Assembly (NCBI GenBank): GCA_020064725.1 | Contig: JAGTWJ010000010.1 | Coordinates: 1,550,001-1,614,000, forward strand | Direction: 5' to 3' | DNA from: Drechslerella dactyloides | Lineage: Eukaryota > Ascomycota > Orbiliomycetes > Orbiliales > Orbiliaceae | DNA length: 64,000 bases | Shown here: one piece after another, positions 42,146-53,292 of the stretch | Layout: each line of letters starts with the position of its first letter | Numbering within the stretch: position 1 is the stretch's first letter | Translations under genes and position numbers: made by a program | Notes under the pieces: generated by a model | Databases searched by the model: none | Told to the model about the DNA's origin: nothing | Seen by the model: only the letters and a program-made list of their open reading frames with translations

Positions 42146-42748
42146 ATGTCGCTAGATCGGTATCTCACCGCGAGAGGTTTCCAAGGGCTCGAGTCCCCAG
42201 ATCTCGTGTTCGCCTACCCCCGCTACCTCACTTCGATCCGCAGCTACTACCGGACGACGATCCAAAGAAGAGAGCACCGGCAACTGGACCACCGCGCGCT
42301 AGACGCAACCTGGCTCTCGATAATCCAGAGCTACGTCCCCAGCGACTATTGTGAAGTGCTGGTGGTAGAGGTGACCGTAAGTAGGAATCCAATAGCCCAG
42401 AGCAAGGTAGTCGATTGGAGTATAACGAGGCTGGCTTGCATGGTAAACTTCTAGAACGAGTTACCGGACAGGAGGACCACGCAAACGAAGACGGTCCAGT
42501 GGCACGATGCCCACGCCACGCATACGATCGAAGATATGATCTCCCAAGCGGGGAGAAACCAAATACTAGTGCGCTTAACCCAGAAGGGCTGGGTCTCACT
42601 TACCCTCAGCACCTGCCAAGCAACACTACCGACGGTGGGCCTGACTGCAACATACTTGGCCCTCACAGACCGAGTGCCGGCCTTCATGGCCGGTATCTTA
42701 GGGGTACTGGTTGCCGTCCTGGTCCTATATCTTAAGGCCGTGTCCTGA
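42146..42748 (+). CDS. Family B protein, copy 4 (B4), two C-terminal membrane segments
   Basis: Exons 42146-42376 and 42455-42748, 174 aa, intact. Exon 1: MSLDRYLTARGFQG, SPDLVFAYPRYLTSIRSYYR, RALDATWLSIIQSYVPSDYCEVLVVEVT. Exon 2: TKTVQWHDAHATHTIEDMISQAGRNQILVRLTQKGW, then two hydrophobic segments (WVSLTLSTCQATLPTVGLTATYLAL and AFMAGILGVLVAVLVLYL) separated by TDRVP, ending LKAVS. No signal peptide. Likely a tail-anchored or hairpin membrane protein with a cytosolic helical N-terminal part. No known family recognised. It is the reference copy for the five other B sequences in the array. Confidence 0.78.
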
Positions 42749-43870
42749 GCAGACCTCTCTCTCGTCGCGCCTCGTCGCCGTCCTTTCGCCTGATCTCCGT
42801 CCTCCCCGCCGCGCTCGTGCCCCTCTCCCTCCATCCTCCTGTACCGCCGCCCTTGTCGCCGCGCTCGCCGTCCTCTTCCTACTGCGCTGTGGCTCCCGCG
42901 CCATTTTGTATTTAATAAGAAAACGGCTACTGATGCCGGTTCGTGCCGAGAGCAAGTGCCACCTGAATCAATTCGTACAGTTAAATACTCTGTTGATTCC
43001 AGAACATCTCATCGACAGTCGTAACTGGTCCCGTCAGCCGGTGTGCACGTAACTTTTGCGTGGGATATACTCTTGTGTTGTGCTGTGGGATTTTTTTTCC
43101 AGCACTCACGCGTCTTGTCGTTTCTGCGCGGGCGTTTGTCGCGCGTTTGCTGGACGGTCCGCGTTGTCGGACAAGCGCGCAACACCTGATCACGAGGCAC
43201 CGGGTTCCAGAGCCGACTAGACGTCTGTAGACGTATATCCTCCCGGTCCTACCTACTTACCTAAGTAGTAGGTATGTAAGTACGCAAGTACTTTATGCGC
43301 CTGGTATCGATCTATTGAGGATGATGGATGAGGGAGAAAGAAGAGGAAGGACAGAGCTCGAGAGAGAAGGAATTACTAGTGTAGTAGGACCCCACGGCTG
43401 ACTAAGTAATTATCTGGGTAGGTGTTGATAGGGACTGAGCGCAACTTTACATGCGGATAGGTGTCACGATGATATATAAATGAATTAAGTACATCAATCT
43501 CGCGATTTTTGAATGAATTCCAGCCTGATGGGCGATCACAGGCAAGAAATGCAAAATATATCAAAATAAAGACGGTCATCTCGAGACATTGTTAAATAGT
43601 GTTATATGTCGGCTATATTGAGATGGAGTGTAAAATGCCACATAATTCAGGCGATTGCTGAGACATCCGCCGCGGCCGTGTCTGCAGCGATGTTGTAGAA
43701 TTCCGCCATAATTCCGGCCGCTGACACTGCTGCAGGCCGGGAGTATAAATAGGGCCTCTCCCCCCTTCCTCACCATCCTTTCCTCCCTCTCCTTTTCATC
43801 TTACCCCTCCTCCTTCCCCCTCCTCCTTCCACCCACTCTACCCATCAACAAACGCAGTGAACTAGTATCG
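42749..43870. other. Spacer between B4 and B5
   Basis: The left part is a CT-rich 3' flank similar in composition to those after B2 and B5. The right part is a strong core promoter (TATAAATA at 43744, then about 110 bp of pyrimidine-rich leader) before B5. A short inverted repeat of ACTTACCTAAGTAGTAGGT type lies near 43250-43280. Confidence 0.5.
43744..43751 (+). promoter_or_regulatory. TATA box upstream of B5
   Basis: TATAAATA followed by a long CT-rich leader and CAACAAACGCAG before ATG 43871. This is the best-looking core promoter in the array although the gene it serves carries in-frame stops. Confidence 0.55.
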
Positions 43871-45068
43871 ATGTCCTGGTAAGTTATCATGTACTCCTTC
43901 CCTCTGAGATGTACTACTTGATCTTGCTTGTTAACCATCTTCTTGCATAAACAGCTGGGTGATTACCACACAATCGCCGACACTGGTCTTCAAATACCCG
44001 CGATACGTCCTCCCATTTTGACCAGCAACCACAATAGAGATCCCGCGGGCAGCTTTGGTCACCAGGCTTCGGCGTTTCCGCCGCCATACAATTTAACGCA
44101 GGGAGTTCGCTCAACTAGAGGGCCGAGCCACGGATGCAACGTGGATCGTTATTATCGAGGCCCTACCAGAAACCAACAGCTATGATATCTTGACTGTTGA
44201 AGTAACTGTAAGTAGTTAGTTAATAGCCCAGATTAAAGATGTTGATTAGAGTATAACAAGGCTGACTTGCATGATTGACTTTTAGTGCGAGGCAGAGGAC
44301 GGCACGGTGCATCTAGGCCCTGCCGCCAAGCAGCGGCTACGATATCCTGACCGTCGAGGCGACCGTGCGCTCCTACACGCGTACAATAGAAAGGAGACTT
44401 CACGGGGAAGTAGCCGGCCGCGCAGCAGACGCTGCCTGGTTGAAGATCATCGAGACCAAAGCTCCCAGCCTTTGGTACGACATTTTAACCGTGGAGGTGA
44501 CCGTGAGTAGCAATACTATTGGTCTAGAGTAAAGTTGTTGATTTGAGAATACTGAGGCTAACTTGTATGGTAAACCTCTAGAGGAGGCGGAGGACAGGAC
44601 AGTGTAAACTTGCACCATCCCATGGCACGATATCGATAGATCATATCATATCGAGAATAGGTCTCCTAAGCAGGGAGAAATCAAATCCTGGTGCGTCTGA
44701 CGCAAAAGGGGTGGATCGCCCTTACCTTCGGTACGCTCCAATATACGCTACCGACGGTCCCACTGGTCGCCACATATCTGGCGATTACGGACCGGGTGCC
44801 GACCTTCGTGGCTGGTATCTTAGGAGTCCTTATCACAACTCACGTTATAGAGAACATGATCTCCCGAGAAGGGAGAAACCAAGCCGTCGCGCGCCTGACC
44901 CAAAAAGGCTGGATCGCGCTTGACCTCGGTACCTGCCAATATTCGCTACCGACGGTCAGCCTAATCGTCACATATCTGGCGATTACGGATCGAGTGCCGG
45001 CCTTCGTGGCTGGTATACTAGGAGTCGTTATTGCGGCCATGGTGCTCTACTTCAAGGCCATAGGCTAG
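43871..45068 (+). pseudogene. Family B copy 5 (B5), rearranged with duplicated parts
   Basis: Starts ATGTCCTG followed by a GTAAGT intron, then from 43955 SPTLVFKYPRYVLPF, which matches B4 but meets a stop. After a second stop the match resumes (DATWIVIIEALPETNSYDILTVEVT) to a donor at 44208. A second partial copy of the same region follows: YDILTVEATVRSYTRTIERR, ADAAWLKIIET, YDILTVEVT, donor near 44511. The C-terminal exon then shows a 1-bp offset near 44660, after which 126 codons are open to TAG 45066-45068 and carry two tandem copies of the membrane domain. The stops suggest a pseudogene. Alternative splicing keeping the second N-terminal copy and both C-terminal domains cannot be excluded. 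Confidence 0.65.
44651..45046 (+). repeat. 198-bp tandem duplication of the B membrane domain
   Basis: GGGAGAAAYCAA recurs at 44673 and 44871. The copies align throughout: RNQ-LVRLTQKGWIAL, LPTV-L--TYLAITDRVP, FVAGILGV. The period of 198 bp equals 66 codons, so the frame is kept and the predicted protein has four hydrophobic segments in place of two. Confidence 0.8.
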
Positions 45069-45712
45069 GAGGCCTCTCATGTCTCCCACGCTGTTGCTTA
45101 TCTCTTAGTCCGTCCCTTCGTGTCTCGCCGTTCTTCTCTGGTCTCGTCTCGCCGCTCTCCTCCCAGCCGCCTTCGTGGCTCCTCCTTTCTCCCGCCCGCA
45201 TGTATCTAGCAAGACTATAATCATTCATATCAACTGAAAGCTTGTTGTCACAATCTGGGTAACTTGTGATTTGTCGGTTCGAATGCAATCGAACAGAAGC
45301 ATATTTAGACCAACCTAAACAATAGTCTTCCAGCACACCGATAGAACAACGAAGATAATGCGCGCTATCACCATTGGGACAGAAGCGATAATATCCTCTA
45401 TTGAGGACACCATTGCTGACCTGGGCGACAATCGGATTGTTGTCCTGGTCAATTCGTTCGAGCTGAAATGAAAAAGTCAATTCGCAGCCCCAGCCTTACC
45501 TACATGCATATATGTCGAGGACCAGACCGAATTAAAAGCCTACAGGTTGGTTTGTACTTTATTAAGCGCGCATGACCGCAGCCAGGCCTATAGCCGTAGT
45601 AGGATTCAATACAATAAAATACAGTACAGGACTACATGCGCAAGAGCATCTGCCTTCACGTAGCCGCGAAGCAGTTAGATAGCGCCTAACTCGACTATAT
45701 TGTTCTGACAGA
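45069..45712. other. Spacer between B5 and B6
   Basis: The left part is a 3' flank (GCATGTATCTAGCAAGACTATAATCATTCATATCAA type) similar to that after B2. No gene seen. A 142-codon minus-strand frame here has no family signal. Confidence 0.5.
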
Positions 45713-45949
45713 GTGTTACGTCAATTTCCAAGCCGTAGACTACATATAACGCATACAATCGAGAACTTCATCGGTGCCGGACCAGGGGCAAACATCGTCA
45801 AGGTCCAACCCACCCAGAAACCGTGGGTCAGCCTGCTCATGGCCTCTGATATCACGTGTCTAGTCACAGTATCTATTACCGCTCTTCGTTTATTAATGCT
45901 GTATTTGATAGCTCTTGTCGCCGTCCTCATCGCTCTGCTCAAGCCCTAG
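45713..45949 (+). pseudogene. Family B relic (B6), C-terminal domain only
   Basis: Open 78 codons: ITHTIENFIGAGPGANIV, QPTQKPWVSLL, then hydrophobic segments ending ALVAVLIALLKP. It aligns with B4 exon 2 (THTIEDMISQAGRNQILVRLTQKGWVSL...) but the TDRVP loop and exon 1 are gone. The frame is unbroken from an upstream ATG at 45713, so it could in theory make a short membrane peptide. I treat it as a truncated copy. Confidence 0.6.
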
Positions 45950-48173
45950 TTTTAGGAGGGCGTATGATTTCCGATAGCAAACCGAATGATATATAGCGAG
46001 AATACACTAAATTTATATAAATGATCTATGATATCAATGAATGCTCGATCTCTCGTTCCAAAGCTAGGTGTCAGATGCCTGTGCAGTCTCATGGCTCCTC
46101 TATTGCTCGCACCTATTGTCTGTTTATATTGATTGAGCTATTTATAAATATAACCCCGATGGATGTATTTTATAATTTACTGCCATTCTCTGATTGTCCC
46201 TGAGTTGATAATATTGCACCGTACCCGCATCAATTCACGATTCTGTTCCAGCGTGATTAGCTCCCAATCAATCTAATTGTAATTATCGGTATCCGGCACA
46301 ATGCAGTCTTTTTCTTTTCACAGCTGTCTCGTGGGATCGCTGAGTTCAACTGGATTATACTACGTAAATATGGGTGCACCAAGCGCAAGCTATAAACAAA
46401 ACATCCCGCTGCCGGTCCTAACGTTATCCAGCCTATCGATGAGAAGCCGACTTACCCGCTTGCGTACGCGTATCGCGGGGACGGGTCGACTTTGCTATCG
46501 GGTTTCGTTTTTTGGTCGGTGCGGCTGCGCGCCCGGGGTGTCCTCCTGCCCGGCACGTGCCTTCATGTTCCGCTAGAATGCAATGCAAGGATCACTGGCG
46601 ACTTTCCAAGGTTAACTTGGGAAGCCAAAGGCTACCGGGCAGCTGGTAGACGGGTAACGTAACGGGACTAGTCTGGCGATTTATTTTAAATACCATGTTC
46701 CACCCGGCTCGGTAGACGGAGGAATCATCCCGCGTTGATATTCAGCCTCATGGTTGCGTGGAGTCTTGAGCTTGAGTTGACACTAACAAAGCTAAGACCG
46801 GCAGCGGAAACGGCGCTCTCTTGGCCGACTCTTGTTTCGACATCACCTCTGCACGAATACAACAGAAAAATTAAGCGGGTTCTGCAACCTTCAACTTGGC
46901 GGATGGGTGGTGGGGTGGGGAAATGTTAGACCTCGAAAAGATGCTAGCATATGCTAGATGGAGGGGACAAGAGACGTTAGCTTTAAATTGGCTGGCCGCC
47001 TCCGCTGTGCGACGACATACATGCATCGCGACTGCTTTTGCTGGAAATCCCCGAGAGTCTGGGTACCGCTTGGCGCCTGGTACCTGCCACCGGTCGAGCT
47101 GTCTGCGGTGATGACAATTTATTTTTGCTTGGCGCATGCGGTGGGTGGGCTTCTGATTGGGCGATTCTGCATGCGGAGGTTTTGTTTGGGGGTCCAGGTT
47201 GGACGTATTCATAGGTTGGCATTAGTCTTGAGCGGGCTCGAATTGCAGTTCCCCTGCGGGATTGCAATCGTGGGCAAATGTGCATGCCTCTTGCGTACAA
47301 GGCCCGGTTGGCGGTGCGGTGGTGAGGGCGATTAGTGTACGTTAGCACTGGTAGCGCAGCGTGCCCCCCCCGAGAGGACATGGTGAGTTGAGGATGCACA
47401 TTCTTGTAGTGGCAGTTGAATATCTTCAGCCGCAGCGGTGGACGTCGGCGTATTTTTTTTCTCTCCTGGATTTACGAAGGGGGGCATGTTATTGTATGGA
47501 TGGATGTTACTCGTATTCCTGCGTACTAGCTTGGGCTTATATTATTCATTATGACTTTGTCCGACAATTAATGCTGGATCCACGGAACGTTACTGCGACG
47601 ATAGGATCGAGAAGAAATTTAAAAACTTGCGTGAGTTTGTGCAACATTGGGGTGGGAATGACTGGTTGGGTTTAGTCGTCGCCTGGATCTGGTTCGATCA
47701 GAGGCTAGTTGCGTGACGGCGCATTTCATGTGCAGGTTGTACGTTAGTTACTTAGTTAGCCTGCAGGCCTGCCTGCTTGTGCGAGGCTGCTGTAATGAAA
47801 TTCATGTCATGTAGGAACGTTAGCGTGTGACTATATAAGTTTAGACAGGCCTCCTGCGTCGCGCTCAGCTAAGGTATGCATGCGCCGATATACCTATACG
47901 CCGTATCGTAACGTAACGTATCGTACCGTATCACTCATCATCTGCACGACTAGCGACCCGCCATGGACCTGGTCGCCTGAAGATTAATATCCCCAGCGGC
48001 GCTGATCGATATTTTACGGACCTACCTATATGGGAACGGAACGCCCAGAGCTAGAGCTGTATCGATAAAATAGGTATCGAGTATTTAATCTCGGCAGCGC
48101 AGCCCTGCATCGCCCTTTTGCTCCGGGAGCATCCTTTGTTCTGGTTTTCCGGCCGAGTCGCGACAGATACAAT
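45950..48173. other. Intergenic, 2.2 kb
   Basis: No gene supported. Opposed frames of 125 and 138 codons at 46958-47399 overlap with no domain. The last 350 bp are the promoter side of the next gene, with CGTAACGTAACG repeats near 47909. Confidence 0.5.
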
Positions 48174-49233
48174 ATGAAGCCGCCGGCTTCGTCGCTCGTT
48201 TGCAGTTTACTTTCGGCGTTCCTTTGGATATTTCTGGTGCGGATACGGTTGGCGGAGGCTGCGTCGTCCATTAATGCTTGTACGGATCCGCTTTGTGTCT
48301 ACAGGCCGCGGGACCCTCAGGTCGGGCCGCCGAATGGGGATTGCCAGAGAATTCTGACACCGAATACCCTCTCCGTGAGCATCGACTCGCTGGATCAAGG
48401 ATGCACCAGTAAGTTCTTGCTTTCTCAAGATACAGACATCTACCCTTGCACATCACTCGCGTATTGAGTGTCTGGAATGCGAAAGTCACTGACAGCCGTG
48501 GCTTTGCTTGATAGTTACAATATACTCTGACCCGTATTGCACGGCGGCCTACATGCTGGAAATCGACGTCGGCGACTGCGGCACCTTCAACGGCTCGTAT
48601 ATTCGCAGCTTCTCAGTCGATGAGTGCCCGCCGGGCACGCCGTTTCCGACGGTAAATCCGAACAGCTCATCTTCAACTAGTCAACCCTCGACGTCGACGT
48701 CGACCTCTTCGGCGGCTGCTGCATCGAAGACCGAATCTTCCTCCTCGACGACCACGACCACTAGTGCTGCAACGACCACCGTGACGGCAGCACCAAGCAG
48801 TTCCAACAAGACAGCGATCATTGGTGGAGCCGTAGGCGGTGGGGTTGGCCTCCTCGTCATCGCGGGTGCGGTGTTCTTCTTCGTCTTCCACCGCAGACGG
48901 CCACCCATGGACCCTCCACCCGCCCACCACGGATATGGAAATGCAGAGCTCGAAGCAACGGAAATGTACCCGCCGTCAGCTACAGCCGCGGGCTTCTACG
49001 GCGACCCCTCGATGGCTAGCAGCAGTAAACGGCTGGGACCGAACGGCGGGTCGGTGTTCGAGAACCATGCGACCGTCCAGGAGTTGCCGGCCGATAGACA
49101 TATACCGCGGCAGGAGCTGGAGGCGCCGGTGCCTCCGGGATTCGTGTCGCCGGTAGAGCAGGGGTTTGACAATGGGAGGCACAGTAGGGACCGGCTGCCG
49201 GACATGCCGAGGCTGCCTGGGCCGTATCAGTAG
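48174..49233 (+). CDS. Single-pass Ser/Thr-rich surface protein (stress-sensor-like)
   Basis: Exons 48174-48408 and 48515-49233, 317 aa. Residues 1-30 are a signal peptide (LVCSLLSAFLWIFLVRIRLAEA). A Cys-bearing ectodomain of about 125 residues follows (ACTDPLCVYRP, PYCTAAYMLEIDVGDCGTFNG, VDECPPG). Then about 50 residues of Ser/Thr (likely O-mannosylated), one membrane helix (AIIGGAVGGGVGLLVIAGAV-FFFVF) with a stop-transfer HRRRP, and a Pro-rich cytosolic tail of about 105 residues. This architecture is shared by fungal cell-wall-stress sensors (Wsc/Mid2-like), but the ectodomain is not a WSC domain that I recognise, so the sensor role is inference. Confidence 0.82.
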
Positions 49234-49934
49234 GATGATTTATGATTTTGAGGAAGCTGGGAGCTTGAGGGTTCTTCCTTGTCTCGCAAGCCAGACGCCG
49301 CTCTTTGGCCTGGTTTTCTTCCGGATGATGGATTTATTCTTGGTATATATAGGAGTCACTAGGGATATTTAATGTAATAAGTTATGTCATTTTGTCCGGT
49401 ATATAGATACATTTCACCGTAAGTCTTGTATCCGCGGAGAGGTTGTTCTCCCTAGCTCCTCCTCCCCATCGCCATCATGCATCTTTTCATTGTCTTTACC
49501 TTCAGAAGCAGATATCAGATGGACAGCTAATGTGATTCTATAGAGATCCGTATATAGTCTATCAAATCTACACAGCCAAGCTGTCGCATTTCTACCCTGC
49601 TCTTCCTTCTTAAAAATTATTACTAGCGCCGCCATGCAGTTTTTCGAACCAACGGCTACTCGCTACTCTGTCGCCTGCGCCTGCCATGCCACCAAGCAAT
49701 GTATCGCGAAAGAAATGCGTTGGGCTGTTGCACGCTTCGGCGGGTTGGTGCCCCTGACTATAGATTACCAGCTAATCTAATTAATACTCCGGACGTCCAC
49801 TCGGCATTCGCGCCGCTTGACAGATTGCAGACTGGATCTCATCGCTTTCCATCTGCTTCACCCGATTTTCTAGCCATCTCTGCTCCACCGCGTTCATTCC
49901 AGCTCTATATTCTCTCCTCGACAGCTCAGCTGCG
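49234..49934. other. Intergenic with one micro-MITE
   Basis: 3' flank of the surface protein gene and promoter of the next. The insertion at 49279-49314 is listed separately. No gene seen. Confidence 0.5.
49271..49322 (+). mobile_element. Micro-MITE insertion, 36 bp
   Basis: TTGTCTCGCAAGCCAGACGCC, then CTCTTTGGC, the same order as one half of the complete element. Flanks GTTCTTCC (49271-49278) and TTTCTTCC (49315-49322) match at 7 of 8. Confidence 0.75.
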
Positions 49935-50849
49935 ATGGCGCACCCCACGACAACATCCGAACCTCCCCGAGGCGACTGGGACAACGGCACCTTCCTCGGC
50001 GACGACTCCTACCCCGTCTTCCCTCACGCGCGCTACATATCCAAATTCCTGCTCGTCAACGCCCTCGACTCTGGTATCACACATCTCGACACAGATCTCT
50101 ACAATTTCTGCTACCTCCCGTGGAACCCGCTCAGCTACATACCGGGCAGCTCGAAGGCCAAACGCAAGCGAGATGGCAGCGGCACTACCACGGCCGGCGC
50201 GAGCAAAACCAGCCCGACACCTAAGCCTACTTATCTGTTCGACAAGGCGCCGTGCCGGCGTGCGGCGTCGATAAACTCGAATTGCTACCTCCAGAACACA
50301 AATGGCACGTTCTCGGGGTTGCAGGCGTACAATAGCAGTTTTGACGAACAGCAGAGGTGTTACTGTCAGATATATCCGTATTGGGACACGATTCTGGGGT
50401 GCAATGAGTGTTTTCGGCAGCATGGCGGAATAGAAGGTATATCTTCAGTTCTATAATGTTATAGTGTTCACTCACTCGCTTGTGGGAGAGATAGGGGAGT
50501 TATGACTTACACATATTTGATTATAGGGTACCACTGGTTCCCGGAGAGTTACATGTCGGCTGCTTCGAGCACGTACTGTAACGCAAACCCCATAACGACG
50601 GGCATGTTCCCGTTCCTTAGCCAATGGGCAAAAACGGACCCGATTGCCAATATTCCAACTAGCACGGCGCCGAATGTTCTGGGTACAGAAACGGCAATGA
50701 GTCTATACTGGACGTATGCAACGACGATCCGCGGGGCAGCATCTACGTCGAACCCCAATGCTGGGCGGAAAGCCGCCTCCATCAATAGCTTGGGAGTTTG
50801 CTTATCTGCTGCCGCCGCTATCACATTAACGATGCTGGCTGCGTTTTGA
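49935..50849 (+). CDS. Hypothetical protein with Cys-rich centre and hydrophobic C-terminus
   Basis: Exons 49935-50436 and 50527-50849, 274 aa. N-terminus MAHPTTTSEPPRGDWDNGTF is not a signal peptide. A Cys motif is conserved-looking: RCYCQIYPYWDTILGCNECFRQHGG, then YHWFPESYMSAASSTYC. The C-terminus NSLGVCLSAAAAITLTMLAAF looks like a GPI-attachment or tail-anchor segment. Without a visible N-terminal signal the GPI reading is doubtful, and an upstream exon carrying the signal may have been missed. It lies 180 bp from the convergent phospholipase B gene, whose C-terminal region also has a CVGC...C..C motif, so a functional link at the cell surface is possible but unproven. Confidence 0.72.
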
Positions 50850-51028
50850 CGTATCATGATCTTTGATTCTATTCTATTCTATGGTCTAGATCGGGTCAGA
50901 TTGATCATGAGGAGGTATATACATATATGTATAGGAAATTCGTCAGGAAGAGCTCAAGCTGGGGTATCAAATATAGCACAACCAAGATTAAAAATTAATA
51001 ACGCCACCGCCGCACCGTATTCATCTCA

Positions 51029-51280
51029 TTACTTCCGCCAGGACCCTCCAACACCTTCGTCGGGTCTGGGCTCCCACGAGCCGCCACCTCCCTCGTCTTT
51101 AACGGGTGGCAACGAGCCGCCAGCTCCTTCATCATCGGCCCACGAACCGCCGCCTCCCTCGTCCTTCACGGGTGGCAACGAGACGACAGCTCCCTTGTCA
51201 TCTTCCCATGAACCACCAGCTCCCTCATCAGCCTCCCACGAGCCGCCGCCTCCTTCATCTTTGACGGGAGGTAGGGCCGT
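51029..51280 (-). repeat. In-frame repeats coding the phospholipase B tail
   Basis: Imperfect repeats on the plus strand of CGAGCCGCC-CCTCC-TCGTC type, with the longer unit ACGGGTGGCAACGAG present twice and a related ACGGGAGG once. Translated from the minus strand they give three LPPVKDEGGGGSW units (one starting SLPP) and interspersed DEGAGGSW or DDKGAVVS units. Unit lengths are multiples of three, so the frame is preserved. Confidence 0.8.
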
Positions 51281-53292
51281 AAAGTGCTCTTCAGCAGCCG
51301 TCCCATTGGCGTGCAATGGCGTTGGTGCAGACCTCATCTTCAGATCCGGGGCATACGTCGCGGGCGCGGTGCTATTCCTGACTCCGTCCCAACAATACCG
51401 CTTCAGACACCGCTTGCACTGCTCGGTTATGGTTCCTCTCCTCTCCATCTCCCGGTGAATGACTGCGCAACCCACGCAGGCCGACCATTCCCGGTCGAAT
51501 CTCCCATCGCCCTGTGTGGCGACCTGATAGCCGTTATTGATAACAGAATCTCGCTCCTCGTTCTCAAGAGAGAGCCGGAAGGTGGAGATGTTGGAGAAGG
51601 CATCGTACGGAGCGTTGGGCAGATAGACGACCAGCGGGCTTATGGGACCGGAGAAATTCTTGGCGTCGCAACCAAACCATGTTGGACGGGAGTTCAGGCC
51701 CTGGTTGATGAAGGTGTTTATGTCTGGGATGGAGGGGAAGGCACTGTTGGCGGACATAAACTTGTTCTTGAACCGCTCGTATGTCGCGATGATGGCCGTG
51801 CCGTTCGGCCAGTTGAGCGTGTCGCCGTTCGGCTTGAGCACGTCCGCGCTGCTGTCGGTTGCGAAGATCACGTCGACGCGGCGGTGAGGGCACAGCAGTG
51901 GATTGAACGGGATGTTCTCCAGGTCCATGCCGCCATCGACGAGCGTCAAGTTTTTGGTGGCGGCGGCAGGGTTCCGTTCCGGTCGTACTCCGAAGAATGG
52001 GTTCGGCGCCCAGTCTGCAATGTCAATTTCAATTTGCGAGAGGAATTCCAGAGCGGTGACGACAAGGTCTTTGACCAGCTTGCCGCCAAAGACGGAGGAA
52101 TCCTGATGGTTGATGTCCAGTAGGAACTGGTTGAACAGAGACGAGGAAGTGCCCATGATGAAGGCGGCATTGTCGAAGCCGTTGATGAATTTACCGCCGG
52201 CTTCGGGTCTACCGCGGCTGTAGTCGGAGCCGAGAAGCCTGGTCTTCGTGAAGGCGGCAACAGTGGGGTCGTGGGAGCCGAATTCCAGAGGGTTGATCTC
52301 AAAGACTGTCGTGTTGAAACCGATGGACTTCTCTCCGGGTGCTCGCCCGAGAGCGATGAAGATTGGGAAGGGCATCTCGAAGGACTTGAAGGCGTTGGAC
52401 TCGGCGACGCCAGAGAGAGTCGTCTTTGGGCCGCCATCCGGCTGGTCAATGAAGACGCGAGCAAGCATCAAGCTCCTACAGACGATACTCGGTTAGCGCG
52501 CTTCCTCCTATACAAACGACGCACTTGGGCAACAGCTACGTACCAGATGTCCGTCAGGGTGATGTCGAAGCCGGCATCACTCTTCTCCTTCGCTTGCGCA
52601 AAGATACTCGGATAATACGAAAGCGGCTTCCCAAACGGACTGACAATTGAATCTTCCAGCTTCCACAGCCTCTTCGAGCTCAATATCTGCTCGATACTCG
52701 GGAATCCGTTCACTGCCAGAGTTCCAACCAACCACCCGCCGCCACTTAGGCCGGACAGATATGTCGAACCCTGCAGCAGACCTCCGAGGCCACCAGGCTT
52801 CATGCTCTTCGGCGAGCGGGCATCGAAGGCATTGATAACACCGGCACCGTTCAACATGGCCCTGTACCCGCCGCCGGAGAAAGCAAGCCCAACCGTCGGG
52901 GTATACCCGCTCAGGAAAGCCTTGTGATCGAAATCCTTCATATCCACCCGGCCGAGGAAGTCGACAAGTGCGGCATTGGCGACCTTCTTGCGACCCGCGA
53001 GCCATGCTGCCTCTTCGCGCGCCAGCTCGGTAGCATCGCGCACGACGATTGGCTCCCGCGGATTGGTGACCTGAAAGGGACCGTAGCCGGTGACATCGTC
53101 AAAGTCGAACAGGTTCTTGATGCTGTCGAGGAGGTCGCGGGTCTCCAAGTTCCGGCGGGAGGGCTTCCGACCCGTTGTCGTTTGGTGTCTGGGAGGTGGT
53201 AATGCGGAAGCTATAGACGTGAGCAGGCAGAGCCAGATAGCTAGCAGGACGGACGGGTGTATCGATACACCAGCGGGGCGTATCGACCACAT
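51029..53292 (-). CDS. Lysophospholipase / phospholipase B with repeat tail
   Basis: Exons 53292-52544 and 52475-51029, 731 aa. Secreted acyl-hydrolase releasing fatty acids from (lyso)phospholipids. Signal anchor at residues 14-30 (VLLAIWLCLLTSIASA). Catalytic features of the PLB/cPLA2 family: FSGGGYRAML with Arg144, GLSGGGW with Ser183, and LVDGGMDLENIP with Asp near 430. Many N-glycosylation sequons. Fungal PLBs usually end in a GPI signal or a plain hydrophobic tail. Here, after CVGCAVIHREMERR and CKRCLKRYCWDG, the last 75 residues are acidic-Gly-Ser repeats built from VKDEGGGGSWE and DEGAGGSW, with no hydrophobic end. So probably soluble or wall-bound. Confidence 0.9.

Noticed and set aside
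45713..45949. B6 as an intact short gene
   Set aside because: The frame is open, but exon 1, the TDRVP loop and the flanking promoter block are all missing, so I list it as a relic.
46958..47399. 125- and 138-codon opposed frames
   Set aside because: No domain or codon bias on either strand.
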